A stretch of DNA of 64,000 nucleotides, taken from positions 62,001-126,000 of the forward strand of contig NZ_JAESVD010000008.1 of the NCBI RefSeq assembly GCF_016765635.1, in the 5' to 3' direction. Below the pieces are notes generated by a model. It searched no databases and was not told where the DNA came from. It saw only the letters and a program-made list of their open reading frames with translations. A program made the translations under genes and the position numbers. Positions within the stretch are counted from its first letter, which is position 1, and every line of letters begins with the position of its first letter. This stretch comes from Shewanella schlegeliana (lineage in GTDB: Bacteria > Pseudomonadota > Gammaproteobacteria > Enterobacterales > Shewanellaceae). Below, one piece after another: positions 29,341 to 39,800 of the stretch.

Positions 29341-31419
29341 ATGAAAAAGTCCCTAATTGCTATTGCCTTAGCCACGACCTTTCTGGGTGGCTGTGGCACA
29401 TCAGACGTAAATACTCAAACTAAAGAAACCAAAACTGAAGTCACTAAAACCGCGAATACTAAAGCCGAACTCGGTAGCTTTGGCGTTGACTTAAGCGCCC
29501 GTAACGAAGCAGTTAAACCCGGTGATGACTTCTTTATGTATGCCAGTGGTACTTGGTATGACAACTATGTGATGCCTGCCGATAAGACTCGCTTCGGTGC
29601 CTTTACAGGTCTTGCTGAGCGAAGCGAAAAGCAGGTTAAAGAGATCATCGACGATATCGCCAGTCGCAGCGACCTAAATGCTGAAGAGCAGTTAATCGCC
29701 GACTTTTATCAGTCTTACATGGACACAGATACCATTAACAAACTCGGTATCACCCCAATCCAAGACACTCTTGACCAAATTAAAGCCGTTAAAAATACCG
29801 ATGATTTGACTAAGATCTTCGGACAGGCTTGGCTAACAGGCGCTAGCTCGCCTATCGCTGGTGGCATGTGGTTTAACCGCCTCGATCCAAATCAGTACGA
29901 GATGTCTATCGGTGCTGGCGGCTTAGGCCTACCCGCTCGCTCATACTACCTAGAAGATGCCGAGCGCTTCGTTAAAATTCGCGAAGCTTACGTCAATCAT
30001 ATTGCCGAAATGCTGGCCTTCGCCGGCATTAAAGATGGCCAAGCACGCGCCGAAGCGATCTTAGCGTTAGAGACTAAGATGGCTGAAGGTCAATGGCCAC
30101 GTGAGAAGCGTCGTAACCGCGACCTCACGTTAAACCAAATTAAGCGCACTGATTTAGCAAAAGAGTACCCAGGTTTTGATTGGGACGTTTACTTTGCCGA
30201 GACAGGCTACCAAGTGCCGCAGCTGAACATCTCTCAGCCTGAGCCAGTAAAAGCCATGATTGACCTCGTCAATAAACAGCCACTTAATGTTTGGCAAGAC
30301 TACCTGACCTTCCATACCGTTAGTAATAATGCTGGCTTACTGTCTGAAGATATCTACGCAGCAAACTTTGGCTTTTATGGTAAGACCTTAAGTGGTCAGC
30401 AAGAGCCACGCCCTCGCTGGAAACGTGCAATTGCTGAAATGTCTGGCACTCAGTCACTCGGTTTTGCTATCGGTAAAGTGTATGTCGCGCGTTACTTCCC
30501 AGAGTCATCTAAGCAGCAGATGGCTGAACTGGTTGAAAACCTACGTACCGCAATGGGTGAGCGTATCGATGCTCTAGACTGGATGGGCGCCGAAACTAAA
30601 GTTAATGCTCACGCTAAGCTTGCGGCGTTTAACCCGAAAATTGGTTACCCTGATGTATGGCAAGAGTTTGATGGTGTCGAACTCACTAACAACAACCTTG
30701 TTGGTAATATTCAAAACCTGCGTCAATTCTTTAATGCCGATAGCGTTGCTAAAGAGCTTAAGAAGACCGACCGTAACCGTTGGGGCATGACCCCACAGCG
30801 CGTAAACGCCTACTACAACAGCTCGTTTAACGAGATTGTTTTCCCAGCGGCGATTCTACAACCACCATTTTTCGATCCGAATGCCGACCCAGCGGTAAAT
30901 TACGGCGGTATTGGTGCCGTTATCGGTCATGAAATGGGGCACGGTTTCGATGACCAAGGCTCGAAGTCTGACGCTAACGGTATTCAGCGTAACTGGTGGA
31001 CCGACTCCGATCGCGCCGCATTTGAAGCTAAAGCCGATCAGCTTGCTGCCCAGTACAGCAAGTATGAGCCTATTCCTGATAACTTTGTTAACGGCCGCAA
31101 CAGCCTAGGCGAAAACATCGGTGATGTGGGTGGCCTTGCTATGGCTTACCACGCATACAAGCTAAGCCTTAACGGTAAAGAAGCCCCTGTGATTGACGGT
31201 GTTACCGGCGATCAGCGTTTCTTCCTTGCTTGGGCACAAGTGTGGAAAGAGAAACGTACCGAGCAAAGCATGCTTAACCAGCTACGCGCAGGGACTCATG
31301 CACCGGGTCGTTACCGCGCTCTGGCACCACGTAACCACGATGCTTGGTACAAGGCATTTGACGTAAAACCTGGTGACGAGCTGTACCTTCCAGAAGATCA
31401 GCGCGTTCGCATCTGGTAA
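29341..31419 (+). CDS. M13-family metallopeptidase (PepO-like lipoprotein)
   Basis: A 692-residue zinc endopeptidase of the neprilysin/PepO family. It has a lipoprotein signal (TFLGGCG, Cys at about 18), so it is membrane-anchored and faces the periplasm. The M13 N-terminal domain starts with DLSARNEAVKPGDDFFMYASGTWYDN. The catalytic region has NEIVFPAAILQPPFF, HEMGH (His530, Glu531, His534) and the second signature GENIGDVGGLAMAY with the third ligand Glu591. It ends in the usual aromatic tail (RVRIW). All catalytic residues are present. It should cut short peptides. Monocistronic, with a terminator after it. Confidence 0.95.
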   Translation: MKKSLIAIALATTFLGGCGTSDVNTQTKETKTEVTKTANTKAELGSFGVDLSARNEAVKPGDDFFMYASGTWYDNYVMPADKTRFGAFTGLAERSEKQVKEIIDDIASRSDLNAEEQLIADFYQSYMDTDTINKLGITPIQDTLDQIKAVKNTDDLTKIFGQAWLTGASSPIAGGMWFNRLDPNQYEMSIGAGGLGLPARSYYLEDAERFVKIREAYVNHIAEMLAFAGIKDGQARAEAILALETKMAEGQWPREKRRNRDLTLNQIKRTDLAKEYPGFDWDVYFAETGYQVPQLNISQPEPVKAMIDLVNKQPLNVWQDYLTFHTVSNNAGLLSEDIYAANFGFYGKTLSGQQEPRPRWKRAIAEMSGTQSLGFAIGKVYVARYFPESSKQQMAELVENLRTAMGERIDALDWMGAETKVNAHAKLAAFNPKIGYPDVWQEFDGVELTNNNLVGNIQNLRQFFNADSVAKELKKTDRNRWGMTPQRVNAYYNSSFNEIVFPAAILQPPFFDPNADPAVNYGGIGAVIGHEMGHGFDDQGSKSDANGIQRNWWTDSDRAAFEAKADQLAAQYSKYEPIPDNFVNGRNSLGENIGDVGGLAMAYHAYKLSLNGKEAPVIDGVTGDQRFFLAWAQVWKEKRTEQSMLNQLRAGTHAPGRYRALAPRNHDAWYKAFDVKPGDELYLPEDQRVRIW

Positions 31420-31458
31420 TACGCTCGCGCGAACACAAGCTAAAATTAGCTAGAAATA

Positions 31459-31485
31459 ATGCCAGTCACTTGACTGGCATTTTTT
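31459..31485 (+). terminator. Terminator after the M13 peptidase gene
   Basis: ATGCCAGTCA/TGACTGGCAT hairpin followed by TTTTT. Confidence 0.85.
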
Positions 31486-31655
31486 ATACCTCATTGCTCT
31501 CAATCAGATTAAATAGTTATATCCATAAAGGGTTTTAAAAAGGTAAATCGACCCGATATCTATACTGTTAAGCCTAAATGAAAGTTAAGCTAGAGCAGGC
31601 AAGCCGCTCGACTCAAATAAGCGAGATTGACGCACTAATACCCATAGGACATGAG

Positions 31656-32513
31656 ATGACAAAGCAATATACCCCCGCAAAAGTTTGGACCATGGATAAT
31701 CAAAATGGTGGCCTGTGGGCCAGCATCAACCGTCCAGATTCAGGTGCTAGACATGAGCAAGCTTTACCTAAAGGTAAACAGCCATTGCAGCTATACTCAT
31801 TAGCAACACCTAACGGCCAAAAAGTCACTATCATGCTGGAGGAGCTGTTGGCCAAAGGTGTAAAAGAGGCGGAGTACGACGCCTATCTAATCAACATTGG
31901 CGAAGGCGAGCAATTTTCATCAGGCTTTGTTGAAATCAATCCAAATTCGAAAATCCCAGCCCTAATTGATACCTCTGCCGATAACCCAATTCGGGTATTT
32001 GAGTCCGGTAATATCTTGCTCTATTTAGCCGAAAAGTTTGGCCACTTGCTGCCAAAAGAGATTGCCGCCAAAACAGAGGTGATGAACTGGCTATTCTGGT
32101 TGCAAGGCTCAGCCCCCTACCTAGGTGGCGGCTTTGGTCATTTCTATGCTTATGCACCAGAAAAGTTCGAATATCCAATTAACCGCTTTACCATGGAGAC
32201 CAAGCGTCAACTGGATCTGCTCGATAAGCAACTTGCCAACAATGAGTTTATCGGCGGTGATGAGTACAGTATTGCCGATATCGCTATCTGGCCTTGGTAT
32301 GGCAACTTAGCCCTAGGTAAATTATACGATGCTGCCGAGTTTTTAGATGTCGACAGTTATCCTCACCTGCAGCGCTGGGCGAAACAGATAAGCGAGCGCG
32401 ACGCCGTAAAACGAGGGCGTATCGTTAACCGAACATCGGGGGAAGAATGGGAGCAGCTTAGCGAGCGCCACTGCGCTGCCGACATTGATGCTGTGCTCAG
32501 TAGGAAACCTTAG
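31656..32513 (+). CDS. yghU: Glutathione-dependent disulfide-bond oxidoreductase (YghU)
   Basis: A glutathione-S-transferase-fold protein close to E. coli YghU throughout its length (QYTPAKVWT, LQLYSLATPNGQKVTIMLEELL, SSGFVEINPNSKIPAL, RVFESGNILLYLAEKFG, MNWLFWLQGSAPYLGGGFGHFY, RIVNRTSGEEWEQL). I place the start at the ATG 31656 (285 residues) because it aligns with YghU and has AGGA upstream. An in-frame ATG at 31578 would add 26 unrelated residues. It reduces disulfides using two bound glutathiones, in the cytosol. Monocistronic. Confidence 0.93.
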   Translation: MTKQYTPAKVWTMDNQNGGLWASINRPDSGARHEQALPKGKQPLQLYSLATPNGQKVTIMLEELLAKGVKEAEYDAYLINIGEGEQFSSGFVEINPNSKIPALIDTSADNPIRVFESGNILLYLAEKFGHLLPKEIAAKTEVMNWLFWLQGSAPYLGGGFGHFYAYAPEKFEYPINRFTMETKRQLDLLDKQLANNEFIGGDEYSIADIAIWPWYGNLALGKLYDAAEFLDVDSYPHLQRWAKQISERDAVKRGRIVNRTSGEEWEQLSERHCAADIDAVLSRKP

Positions 32514-32557
32514 GCAGCCCCCATAATATGACAAGATATACGCGCTGTTATTTAAAA

Positions 32558-32592
32558 GAGAAGGCACTCGCTTAACTGCGAGTGCCTTCTCA
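32558..32592. terminator. Bidirectional terminator
   Basis: AGAAGGCACTCGC/GCGAGTGCCTTCT long stem between convergent yghU and the cupin gene. The T run is poor, but the stem is 13 bp. Confidence 0.7.
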
Positions 32593-32624
32593 ATAGCCTG
32601 AATTCACCGACTCGCTGCCGACAA

Positions 32625-33110
32625 CTAACTACCAACACCACAGCGGCTTAAGCGTTTTATCATCGCTTCATGCTGCGGGTAATCCTTTAATAATGTTTCT
32701 TGACTGAATAGTTCAAAGTCATCAAAGGTGAAGCCTGGTGACACCATGCATCCCACCAGAGAAAAGCCTGGTTTATTCATCGCCGAGCCAAAAATGCAGC
32801 CTTTAGGTACGAGGAATTGTGGTCGCTCACCTGCCGCCAAATCTAAGCCTAACTGCGCAGTTGTCAACTCACCTTGCTCATCAATCATATAAATCGTTAA
32901 CGACTCGCCTGCGTGAAAATACCACATCTCATCGGCTGTTAAGCGGTGAAAGTTCGACACCTCCCCCGTACGCAGCAGAAAGTAAATACTGGTCCACAGT
33001 GCACGTGTATCATCGAACTGCTGCTCAGAGCGGTATGATGAGCGGAAATAGCCACCTTCAACATGTTGTTCTAATTCTAAATGTTGAATGAATTGTTCAG
33101 CAGTTTGCAT
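32625..33110 (-). CDS. DUF985 cupin-family protein
   Basis: A 161-residue single-domain cupin. The family's diagnostic segments are all present: EGGYFRSSYRS, SIYFLLRTGEVSNFHRLTADEMWYFHAGESL, LVPKGCIFGSAM, SLVGCMVSPGFTFDDFEL. It is cytosolic with no signal. Its reaction is unknown; related proteins bind small ligands in the barrel. The ATG lacks a strong ribosome site. It is convergent with yghU. Confidence 0.9.
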   Translation of the reverse strand: MQTAEQFIQHLELEQHVEGGYFRSSYRSEQQFDDTRALWTSIYFLLRTGEVSNFHRLTADEMWYFHAGESLTIYMIDEQGELTTAQLGLDLAAGERPQFLVPKGCIFGSAMNKPGFSLVGCMVSPGFTFDDFELFSQETLLKDYPQHEAMIKRLSRCGVGS

Positions 33111-33379
33111 CGCAAATACCTATTTTTTGGGTTGGGAGCGTTTTAGTTAAAACGTTTTTTGTAGAGGAGTTTCTATAAAATCAGTATCCGAAAGTATAAT
33201 CCAACACAGCCCCCCGGACTGCGACCACAATTAAAGTTTCACGCATTTACAGCCTGATGCCCCAACCAAAAAGCCTTGAATATTTAACTCTGGGCTTTTT
33301 AAGACGAATTAGAAAAGCAGTTAAAACGCAGCGAGAGCCATGTTAATCGCTAACAACCTTCAGTGTTAGCTTAGTGCCG

Positions 33380-33490
33380 AGTGCTGGCCTCGAACGCCAT
33401 CACGCACCATCTCTTTGCCAGTCTCATACACCTTACAAGTTACCCAAGGTGCGTGTAGCAACCTGTGAGCATTATCGAAAACCACGATTA
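33380..33490 (-). pseudogene. Truncated 3'-end copy of the 42337-42612 gene (left boundary repeat)
   Basis: About 111 bp align without gaps to 42339-42449, in the same orientation. The first 37 bases are identical, and overall about 78% match by eye. Read on the minus strand it still gives VYETGKEMVRDGVRGQH, the C-terminus of the small gene at 42337-42612, but the stop is lost and upstream codons have diverged. A 7-bp stem hairpin (33349-33370) lies just outside. It looks like the left scar of an insertion or exchange that brought in the intervening 8.8 kb. The rest of 33111-33623 shows no gene. Confidence 0.75.
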
Positions 33491-33623
33491 CTGCAGCAAG
33501 CCTCTTTACTGGCGATCACTAAGTATGATGATGATGCTTAATAATCTCTCCTCTATGACAATAAAGACATTAGCAAAATCCCATGACGTTTATAAATATT
33601 TAAATTAACTAAGGTTGAATCAA

Positions 33624-34901
33624 ATGAGAAAAGCACTACTCACTCTATCTGTTCTATTTGCAACGTCTTATGTCAATGCCGCAACACTGCACGAGCCTGA
33701 TGCCGAATTTATTACGAATAGCAAACAAGTTGGGATCTCACAAGCTAATTGGGATCATGGACAATCTGCTAAATTAACCATGCAAAACGCCTATAAGTTC
33801 ACCTATAGCCAAGAGATGGAAAATGGACCATTTATCCATGACCTAAGTAAAGCAACGGGATTTGATCTCAGTAAAGCGCAAGGATACGACGCTGATGGGC
33901 CTCATAGCCTTGATATCATCATCCGCGATAGGTTAAACCAAGAGTCATTGATTATTCTAAAAAATGGCAAGCTTGTTGATGAATTTTACTGGAATGGAAT
34001 GAACAAAGATAAGACACACCTGCAAATGTCTATCACTAAATCTTTTACCTCAATGACGTTAGCTCAACTTGTTGATGAAGGTAAAGTAGACATGCAAGAT
34101 CCTATCGTAAAATATCTACCAGAGCTAAAAAGTGCTCCTGGCTATGCAGGTGCAACAGTGCAACAAGTTGCCGACATGCGCTCAGGAATAAAGATCAACT
34201 TTACCCCGGGAAAAATCTGGGATGAACGTATGACCAATGTCCAAGAGTGGAACGGTGTGAACAAATATCCAGAGTTAAAATCGATATTAGATTTTGGTGC
34301 AACGTTAAATAAACGCTCAGATTTCAACCATGGTCAAGCTTATGATTACCAATGTGTAAATACCGAGATGCTAGGCATGATCGTAGCAAGAGTCACAGGT
34401 AAATCACTTGCTGAAAATATGGAGCAACGCTTATGGAAAAAAGTGGGATTTGAACACAATGCTCGCATTCAATCTAATAGTCATGGTGAAGCGGTTGGCT
34501 CTGGTGGCTTAAATGCAACAGGCCGCGATGTAGCATTAATGATGGACGTATTAGTTAACGGTGGAAAAAACCGTCAAGGTGAGCAAATTTTACCAACAAG
34601 CTTCATCGATAATCTTCTAGCTGGTAATGATGAAGTACGTTCAGCTTGGAAAAATGGTGCAGAATCTAAACTAGCTCCTGATGCTTGGTATAAAGATCAA
34701 ATTCGAGTATTTAATATTGAAGGCCACAAGTTCCTCGCTTTCGTTGGTATCCATGGGCAGGTAACTGTTGGTGAACCTACTACCGGTATCGTTATTCACA
34801 TGAATGGTGCTCAAGATGAAATGCAAGCAACAAGAACCGTTGCTATGACTTTCTTAAATGTTATCCCTACGCTACTCAGCGAAGTTAATAAGCAGAAATA
34901 A
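33624..34901 (+). CDS. Beta-lactamase-fold serine hydrolase (class C / NylB-like)
   Basis: An exported protein of about 425 residues with a signal peptide (MRKALLTLSVLFATSYVNA). I use the ATG at 33624 with AAGG upstream rather than a TTG nine bases earlier. The active-site SxxK is SITKSFTSMTL. The Tyr motif is YDYQCVNTEMLG, in which the usual Ser of Y-x-S-x-N is Cys. A late HGQVT stands where HxG is expected. The sequence resembles 6-aminohexanoate-dimer-hydrolase-like and esterase-like members of the family more than true beta-lactamases. It is the first gene inside the putative acquired segment. Substrate unknown. Confidence 0.85.
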   Translation: MRKALLTLSVLFATSYVNAATLHEPDAEFITNSKQVGISQANWDHGQSAKLTMQNAYKFTYSQEMENGPFIHDLSKATGFDLSKAQGYDADGPHSLDIIIRDRLNQESLIILKNGKLVDEFYWNGMNKDKTHLQMSITKSFTSMTLAQLVDEGKVDMQDPIVKYLPELKSAPGYAGATVQQVADMRSGIKINFTPGKIWDERMTNVQEWNGVNKYPELKSILDFGATLNKRSDFNHGQAYDYQCVNTEMLGMIVARVTGKSLAENMEQRLWKKVGFEHNARIQSNSHGEAVGSGGLNATGRDVALMMDVLVNGGKNRQGEQILPTSFIDNLLAGNDEVRSAWKNGAESKLAPDAWYKDQIRVFNIEGHKFLAFVGIHGQVTVGEPTTGIVIHMNGAQDEMQATRTVAMTFLNVIPTLLSEVNKQK

Positions 34902-34928
34902 AGTATCACTCATCAAGCAACGCAAAAA

Positions 34929-34960
34929 GATTAAGACTTTCCCATGAAGGTCTTAATCTG
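34929..34960 (+). terminator. Hairpin after the serine hydrolase gene
   Basis: GATTAAGAC/GTCTTAATC stem of 9 bp, 28 bp after the stop, followed by a weak T-rich stretch. Confidence 0.55.
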
Positions 34961-34993
34961 TTTATAGGCTAAACGACATAAAGCTCAGCCGTT

Positions 34994-35107
34994 ATGATTA
35001 AAGAAATAGCTATATGTTTAGGTATATACCTAATATTCCAATTACTTATCGCACTACTACTCACGAATATTCATTGGTTAATATTAATTGAGAATATATA
35101 TTCTTAA
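34994..35107 (+). CDS. Possible 37-residue hydrophobic small protein
   Basis: A short ATG frame encodes one long hydrophobic stretch (IAICLGIYLIFQLLIALLL) followed by a polar tail, the layout of a single-pass small membrane protein. It lies in the AT-rich gap between the serine hydrolase and the RND operon. There is no clear ribosome site, so this may be chance in AT-rich DNA. No family is recognised. Confidence 0.2.
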   Translation: MIKEIAICLGIYLIFQLLIALLLTNIHWLILIENIYS

Positions 35108-35212
35108 TCCTGGTTAACTATGCACCACCAATATTTAGACCTACAATACAAGAGTAAAAGCTTTATCAAGAAACTTAGTGATGCTTAGTAAAAAGCTAGC
35201 GAGTATCTTATG

Positions 35213-35300
35213 ATTGAAGAGTAGCGATGTTTGTTTGTCACTCTTCAATATAAACTAGCTTCCCGGCGACATATTGAAGAGAGGAGACTCTCTTCAATAT
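35213..35300. repeat. Paired inverted repeats (ATTGAAGAG half-sites)
   Basis: Two nested hairpins share the same arm. The first is ATTGAAGAGT/ACTCTTCAAT at 35213-35249 with a 17-bp loop. The second is a perfect 13-bp stem ATATTGAAGAGAG/CTCTCTTCAATAT with a GAGA tetraloop at 35271-35300. That makes four half-sites in 88 bp. They stand about 500 bp upstream of the RND operon. They could be a terminator/antiterminator pair, operators, or the remains of a small mobile repeat. The remaining gap (34961-35794) shows no other gene. Confidence 0.6.
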
Positions 35301-35794
35301 ACCTTAACCCACACTTTTAATCGCCAGAGACACTTTTAAGCCCATACCTATTTGGTGTTTAAACGTTTTATTCAGCACCGCCCATGGATACGAGTTACAC
35401 CTCATTTAACTTGAAGTATGTACCTTCTCTCTAGGTTATTCCCTTGCCCCATGAAGGTTATGACCTTGAACCCTAGTCACTTTATAGAGTGAAAATACGA
35501 GGAACCAATGCATTAATTGTGAATCCCCACAATTATTCTATGGCTAGCTCACAAACCAACAAGACACCTTGAATACCTATATTCACTAAGACTGTTAATA
35601 ATGCCTAGTAACCGTTTATTTCCGATACTAACGCCTCCTAACTTTTAATTAAAATCAAACGAATAGAGATATATGCATTGGTAAAATAGACGTGTTGAGT
35701 GTCTGCTGTTTATAGACAGTTGAGCATGTAGCAAAAATCTTTATTCCTGTTTTCTGATATCAAAAGAGTCAGTCTCTTTTGTGTGGGAGCTACA

Positions 35795-36856
35795 ATGAAA
35801 AAACGTTCACTCGCAAGTATTTTTATCATTTCATCAATAAACGCTACACACTGCTATGCAGCTGAAAATACAATTGACACAAACCTGACTCAAGTCTCCG
35901 TCACCCCCGCACAATACTCACCTATCTTTCAAACGAAAACCTATAGCACTGCACTTATCGCATCGGAAAGAGTACAGGTTATTGCATTAACAACAGGCTA
36001 CCTAGAGAAGAAGTTTGTTCGTAATGGCCAAACGGTCACCGAAGGTGATGTCATCGTCAAGCTTGAGGATATTGACTACACCATTAATCATCAAGAAGCC
36101 ATGGCAAACTTAGCCCTAGCGTCTGCCCAGCTTAAAGAAGCAAAATCGGCCTATGAAAGAGGGATCAAAGTCCGTAAACATGGGGATATTGCAGAATCCA
36201 CCTTTGATAAAATGGAAGCTGCCTATGAAAGTGCAAAAGCACAACAGTCACTAGCAAAAGCTTATGAAAAGCGCGCTCTAGTCGAACTAGAAAGAACTCA
36301 AATTCGTTCCACAACAAACGGTAAAATTACCTCTCTGTATGTCGATGAAGGCCAAGCACTAAATCGTGGTGAGCCAATCAGCTATATCGTCAATGATGCT
36401 CATATCGATGCAGTAATCGAACTCCCCAGTAACGACCCTTTTATTCAAAATATTCATAACCTAACGGCGAAGCTTATTGTTAATAACCAAGCTTACTCAA
36501 CCGATGGCGAGCTTTACGCTATTGATGGGGCTATCGATCCTAAGAAAGGGTCATTAAAGATAAGCTATCGCTTTGATAATAATGGAGAACTTTTAGATGG
36601 TCAGTACGCCAAGGTTGTACTGTCTAACACCACCCCTAAAGGCAACATCGCAATTCCCCAAGCCTCAGTCTTAACCGACCGTGAGGGTAAATTTGTTTAT
36701 CTAGTGGTTGATAATAAAGTTGTAATAAAAAGGGTTAACTCGTTAGGCACAAATGAACTCCATGAGCTCATCGAAGGAGTGAATCAGGGCGATAGTGTAA
36801 TAACAAGCCCGACAATCAAACTCTATCCAGGTCTAGACGTTAGCATCAAGGGGTAA
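35795..36856 (+). CDS. RND efflux periplasmic adaptor (membrane fusion protein)
   Basis: About 353 residues from the ATG at 35795, which has GGGAG upstream; a GTG 12 bases earlier is less likely. The signal peptide ends near residue 24 (INATHCYA). The lipoyl/barrel-sandwich halves are IALTTGYLEKKFVRNGQTVTEGDVIVKLED and TTNGKITSLYVDEGQALNRGEPI. They flank a helical hairpin (about 95-160), followed by a beta-barrel domain and QASVLTDREGKFVYLV. It links the inner-membrane pump to an outer-membrane channel. The pump gene starts three bases after the stop, so they form an operon. Confidence 0.92.
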   Translation: MKKRSLASIFIISSINATHCYAAENTIDTNLTQVSVTPAQYSPIFQTKTYSTALIASERVQVIALTTGYLEKKFVRNGQTVTEGDVIVKLEDIDYTINHQEAMANLALASAQLKEAKSAYERGIKVRKHGDIAESTFDKMEAAYESAKAQQSLAKAYEKRALVELERTQIRSTTNGKITSLYVDEGQALNRGEPISYIVNDAHIDAVIELPSNDPFIQNIHNLTAKLIVNNQAYSTDGELYAIDGAIDPKKGSLKISYRFDNNGELLDGQYAKVVLSNTTPKGNIAIPQASVLTDREGKFVYLVVDNKVVIKRVNSLGTNELHELIEGVNQGDSVITSPTIKLYPGLDVSIKG

Positions 36857-36859
36857 GCT

Positions 36860-39800
36860 ATGAGTCGTTTTTTTATTAATCGCCCTAATTTTGCCATCGT
36901 TATAGCCCTATTTATGAGCATTATTGGTGGTATTGCAATCGCTTTACTTCCAGTGGGTCAATACCCCAATGTCGCGCCTCCCACTGTGATGGTTTATGTC
37001 AATATGGATGGTGGCTCCACCGATGTGATGCAGAAATCAGTAGCTTCAATCATTGAAAAAGAGGTCAATGGCGTAGAGGGTATGACCTATATGAAGTCTA
37101 ATATAGGCAATGATGGCTCATACTCATTAGAGGTTAGTTTCGAAATCGGAATCGATGCCGATAGAGCGGTAACTTTAGTCCAAAACCGAGTGAATAAATC
37201 TATTTCTCGTCTGCCTGAAGGTGCTAGGCGTTACGGAGTGACTGTTGAAAAGGTCTCATCGGGTATGCTGATGGCATTCAGCGTGCGTGACAATACCGAA
37301 AAAATGGACTCCATCGAACTCTCTAACTGGACATCTGTCGCACTTAAAGAGGGGTTACAACGGATCTCTGGCGTGTCTCGCGTCATGGTGATTGGCGAAA
37401 AAAACTACTCTATGCGTGTTTGGCTAGATCCAAGTAAAATGAGCGCTTTGGCATTAACAGTTGAAGATGTCCAAGCCGCCCTTTTAGAGCAAAATCAAAT
37501 ATTAGCTGCAGGTAGAGCAGGTACGGAACCGAGTGCAGGCATTCACTCTTGGGAATATACATTTAAAGTTGATAGCGCGCTGGCCTCTGCAGAGCAGTTT
37601 AGCGAAGTCATTGTTCGCTCAGATCAATTTGGCTTAGTCAAAGTGAAAGATATTGCAAGAACTGAACTTGGCTCAGTGCAATACCTTGCAAATACTTATC
37701 ACAACAATCAAGCCGCTTCGACCGTATTTATGTACCGCACCCCAACATCTAACGCGATGGAAGTCGGCAGTGCGGTAAAAAACTACCTTAACACAGTGAA
37801 ACTCCCCACAGGGATTGAAATTGAGATCCCATATGATGGTACTGTATTTGTACAAGCAGCCATTGATGACATCTTTAATACTCTGCGTGATGCCGTTATT
37901 TTGGTTGTATTAATCACCTTACTCTTTCTGCAGAGTTGGCGGGTTACTTTAATCACTGCCGCTGCCATCCCTGTTTCACTTATTTCAACCTTTGCAGTCA
38001 TGCTGGCCGCAGGCATGACGATCAATATTATCAGTATGTTCGGCCTTATTCTGGCAATTGGTATTGTGGTGGATGCCGCTATTATCGTGATTGAAAATGT
38101 CGAGAGACTACTTGAGGAAGATGAGTCGCTCAGTATTAAGCAAGCCGTCTTGCAAACCATGCAGGAAGTCACAGGCGCAATTATCGCGTCAATGTTGGTG
38201 CTGCTATCGGTATTTGGACCAACCCTCTTTATGCCTGGAATGACTGGCATCTTATATGGCCAATTTGGTATCGCGATTAGTGCAGCAGTCGTAATCTCCA
38301 CCATTGTCGCTTTAGTACTAACACCAGTTATGTGTGTCCTACTAATGAAGCGCGGTGAAAGCAAAAAAATCTGGTTATTCAGAGTATTTAATAAAGGTGT
38401 TGACCATACCCGAAACGGCTTCGGCTTTACTGTTAACTTTTTAAGTCGACGACTTGGCTTAGCAGTGCTGCTATTTACAGGCATGCTAGGCAGCATCTAC
38501 CTGCTTGGGGAAAACACTTCAACAGGGTTCCTACCTGAAGAAGACAAAGGCACATTGTTTGCCGTAGTTATGCTACCCGATGGTTCAGCACTTCACCGCA
38601 CCGATGCAGCTCTGCATCAATTATCGGAAAAAGCCCAACAGATTAAAGGAGTCAAAACGGTTCTATCTGCATCAGGATTCAACCTTATAACCAACACGAC
38701 AGGTTCAAATGCGGGTCTGTTACTGATCTCTCTCGATGACCTAGAGGAGAGAAAGTCAGATGAAACCGTTAGTCAATGGGCGATTTTAGAACAAGTCCAA
38801 GCAGTGATTAACAGCAATGATGAAGTTTACGGCTTTGCCTTTGCTCCCCCAGCGATTCCTGAACTAGGACTCGTGTCAGGCTTTGATTTAATGTTTAAAG
38901 ATAAGTTCGCTCGCGATCCAAGCGAGCTTGCCGATGCAGCAAACACATTTATAAACAAAATCAATGAAGATCCAAGGGTCGTAGGAGCTTACACAACCTT
39001 TAATGCCAACACCCCTAATGTGGTATTAGATATTGATCGTGAACAGATCAAAATGCAAGGCCTGCGAATGGATCAGGTATTTAATACAATTCAAGCCCAA
39101 TTCGCAGGCGCTTTTGCAGGGGAGTTTAATCATGAGGGGCGTAACTTCTATGTATTTGTACAAGCAGAACAGGTAAGTCGTAAAAACATAGATGACCTCA
39201 ACTATCTCACCGTGCGTAATGATAATGGTGACTTAATTAACATCAGCTCATTAGTGACCCCTAGAGTCGAATTTGGTCCACAGGTGATCCAGCAGTTTAA
39301 CTTGATGCAAGCGGTCAATATTAATGGTTATCCAGCACAGGGTTACGCTTCAGGCGACGCTATCGCGGCCGTTGAAGAGGCAGCTCAAGATCTACCAGAA
39401 GGATTTGAGATTGAGTGGTCGGGTCTAACGAAACAGGAGCTAGCAGCGGGTGACTCTGCAGTCATTGCTTTCATGTTGGCAATTCTATTTACATACCTCC
39501 TACTTGTTGCACAGTATGAGTCTTGGGTCATCGCATTATGCATCATCCTATCGGTTCCTACGGCCCTACTCGGCACCTTGTTTACCGTATTTGCTATGGG
39601 TAGTGATATTAATATCTATGTCCAAATAGCCATGGTACTGCTGGTCGGCATGGCAGCTAAGAATGCAATTCTAATTGTCGAGTTTGCCAAAAACCTAAGA
39701 GAGGAAAAAGGCTATGACATCGTCGAAGCCGCCGTAACCGCGACCAAAATGCGTTTTCGTGCAGTAATGATGACGGCAATGAGCTTCGTACTTGGACTAG

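Noticed and set aside
33615..33623. TTG start three codons upstream of the serine hydrolase ATG
   Set aside because: The ATG at 33624 has better spacing to AAGG and begins the signal peptide properly.
37783..38496. 237-codon minus-strand frame
   Set aside because: Antisense shadow of the RND pump gene.
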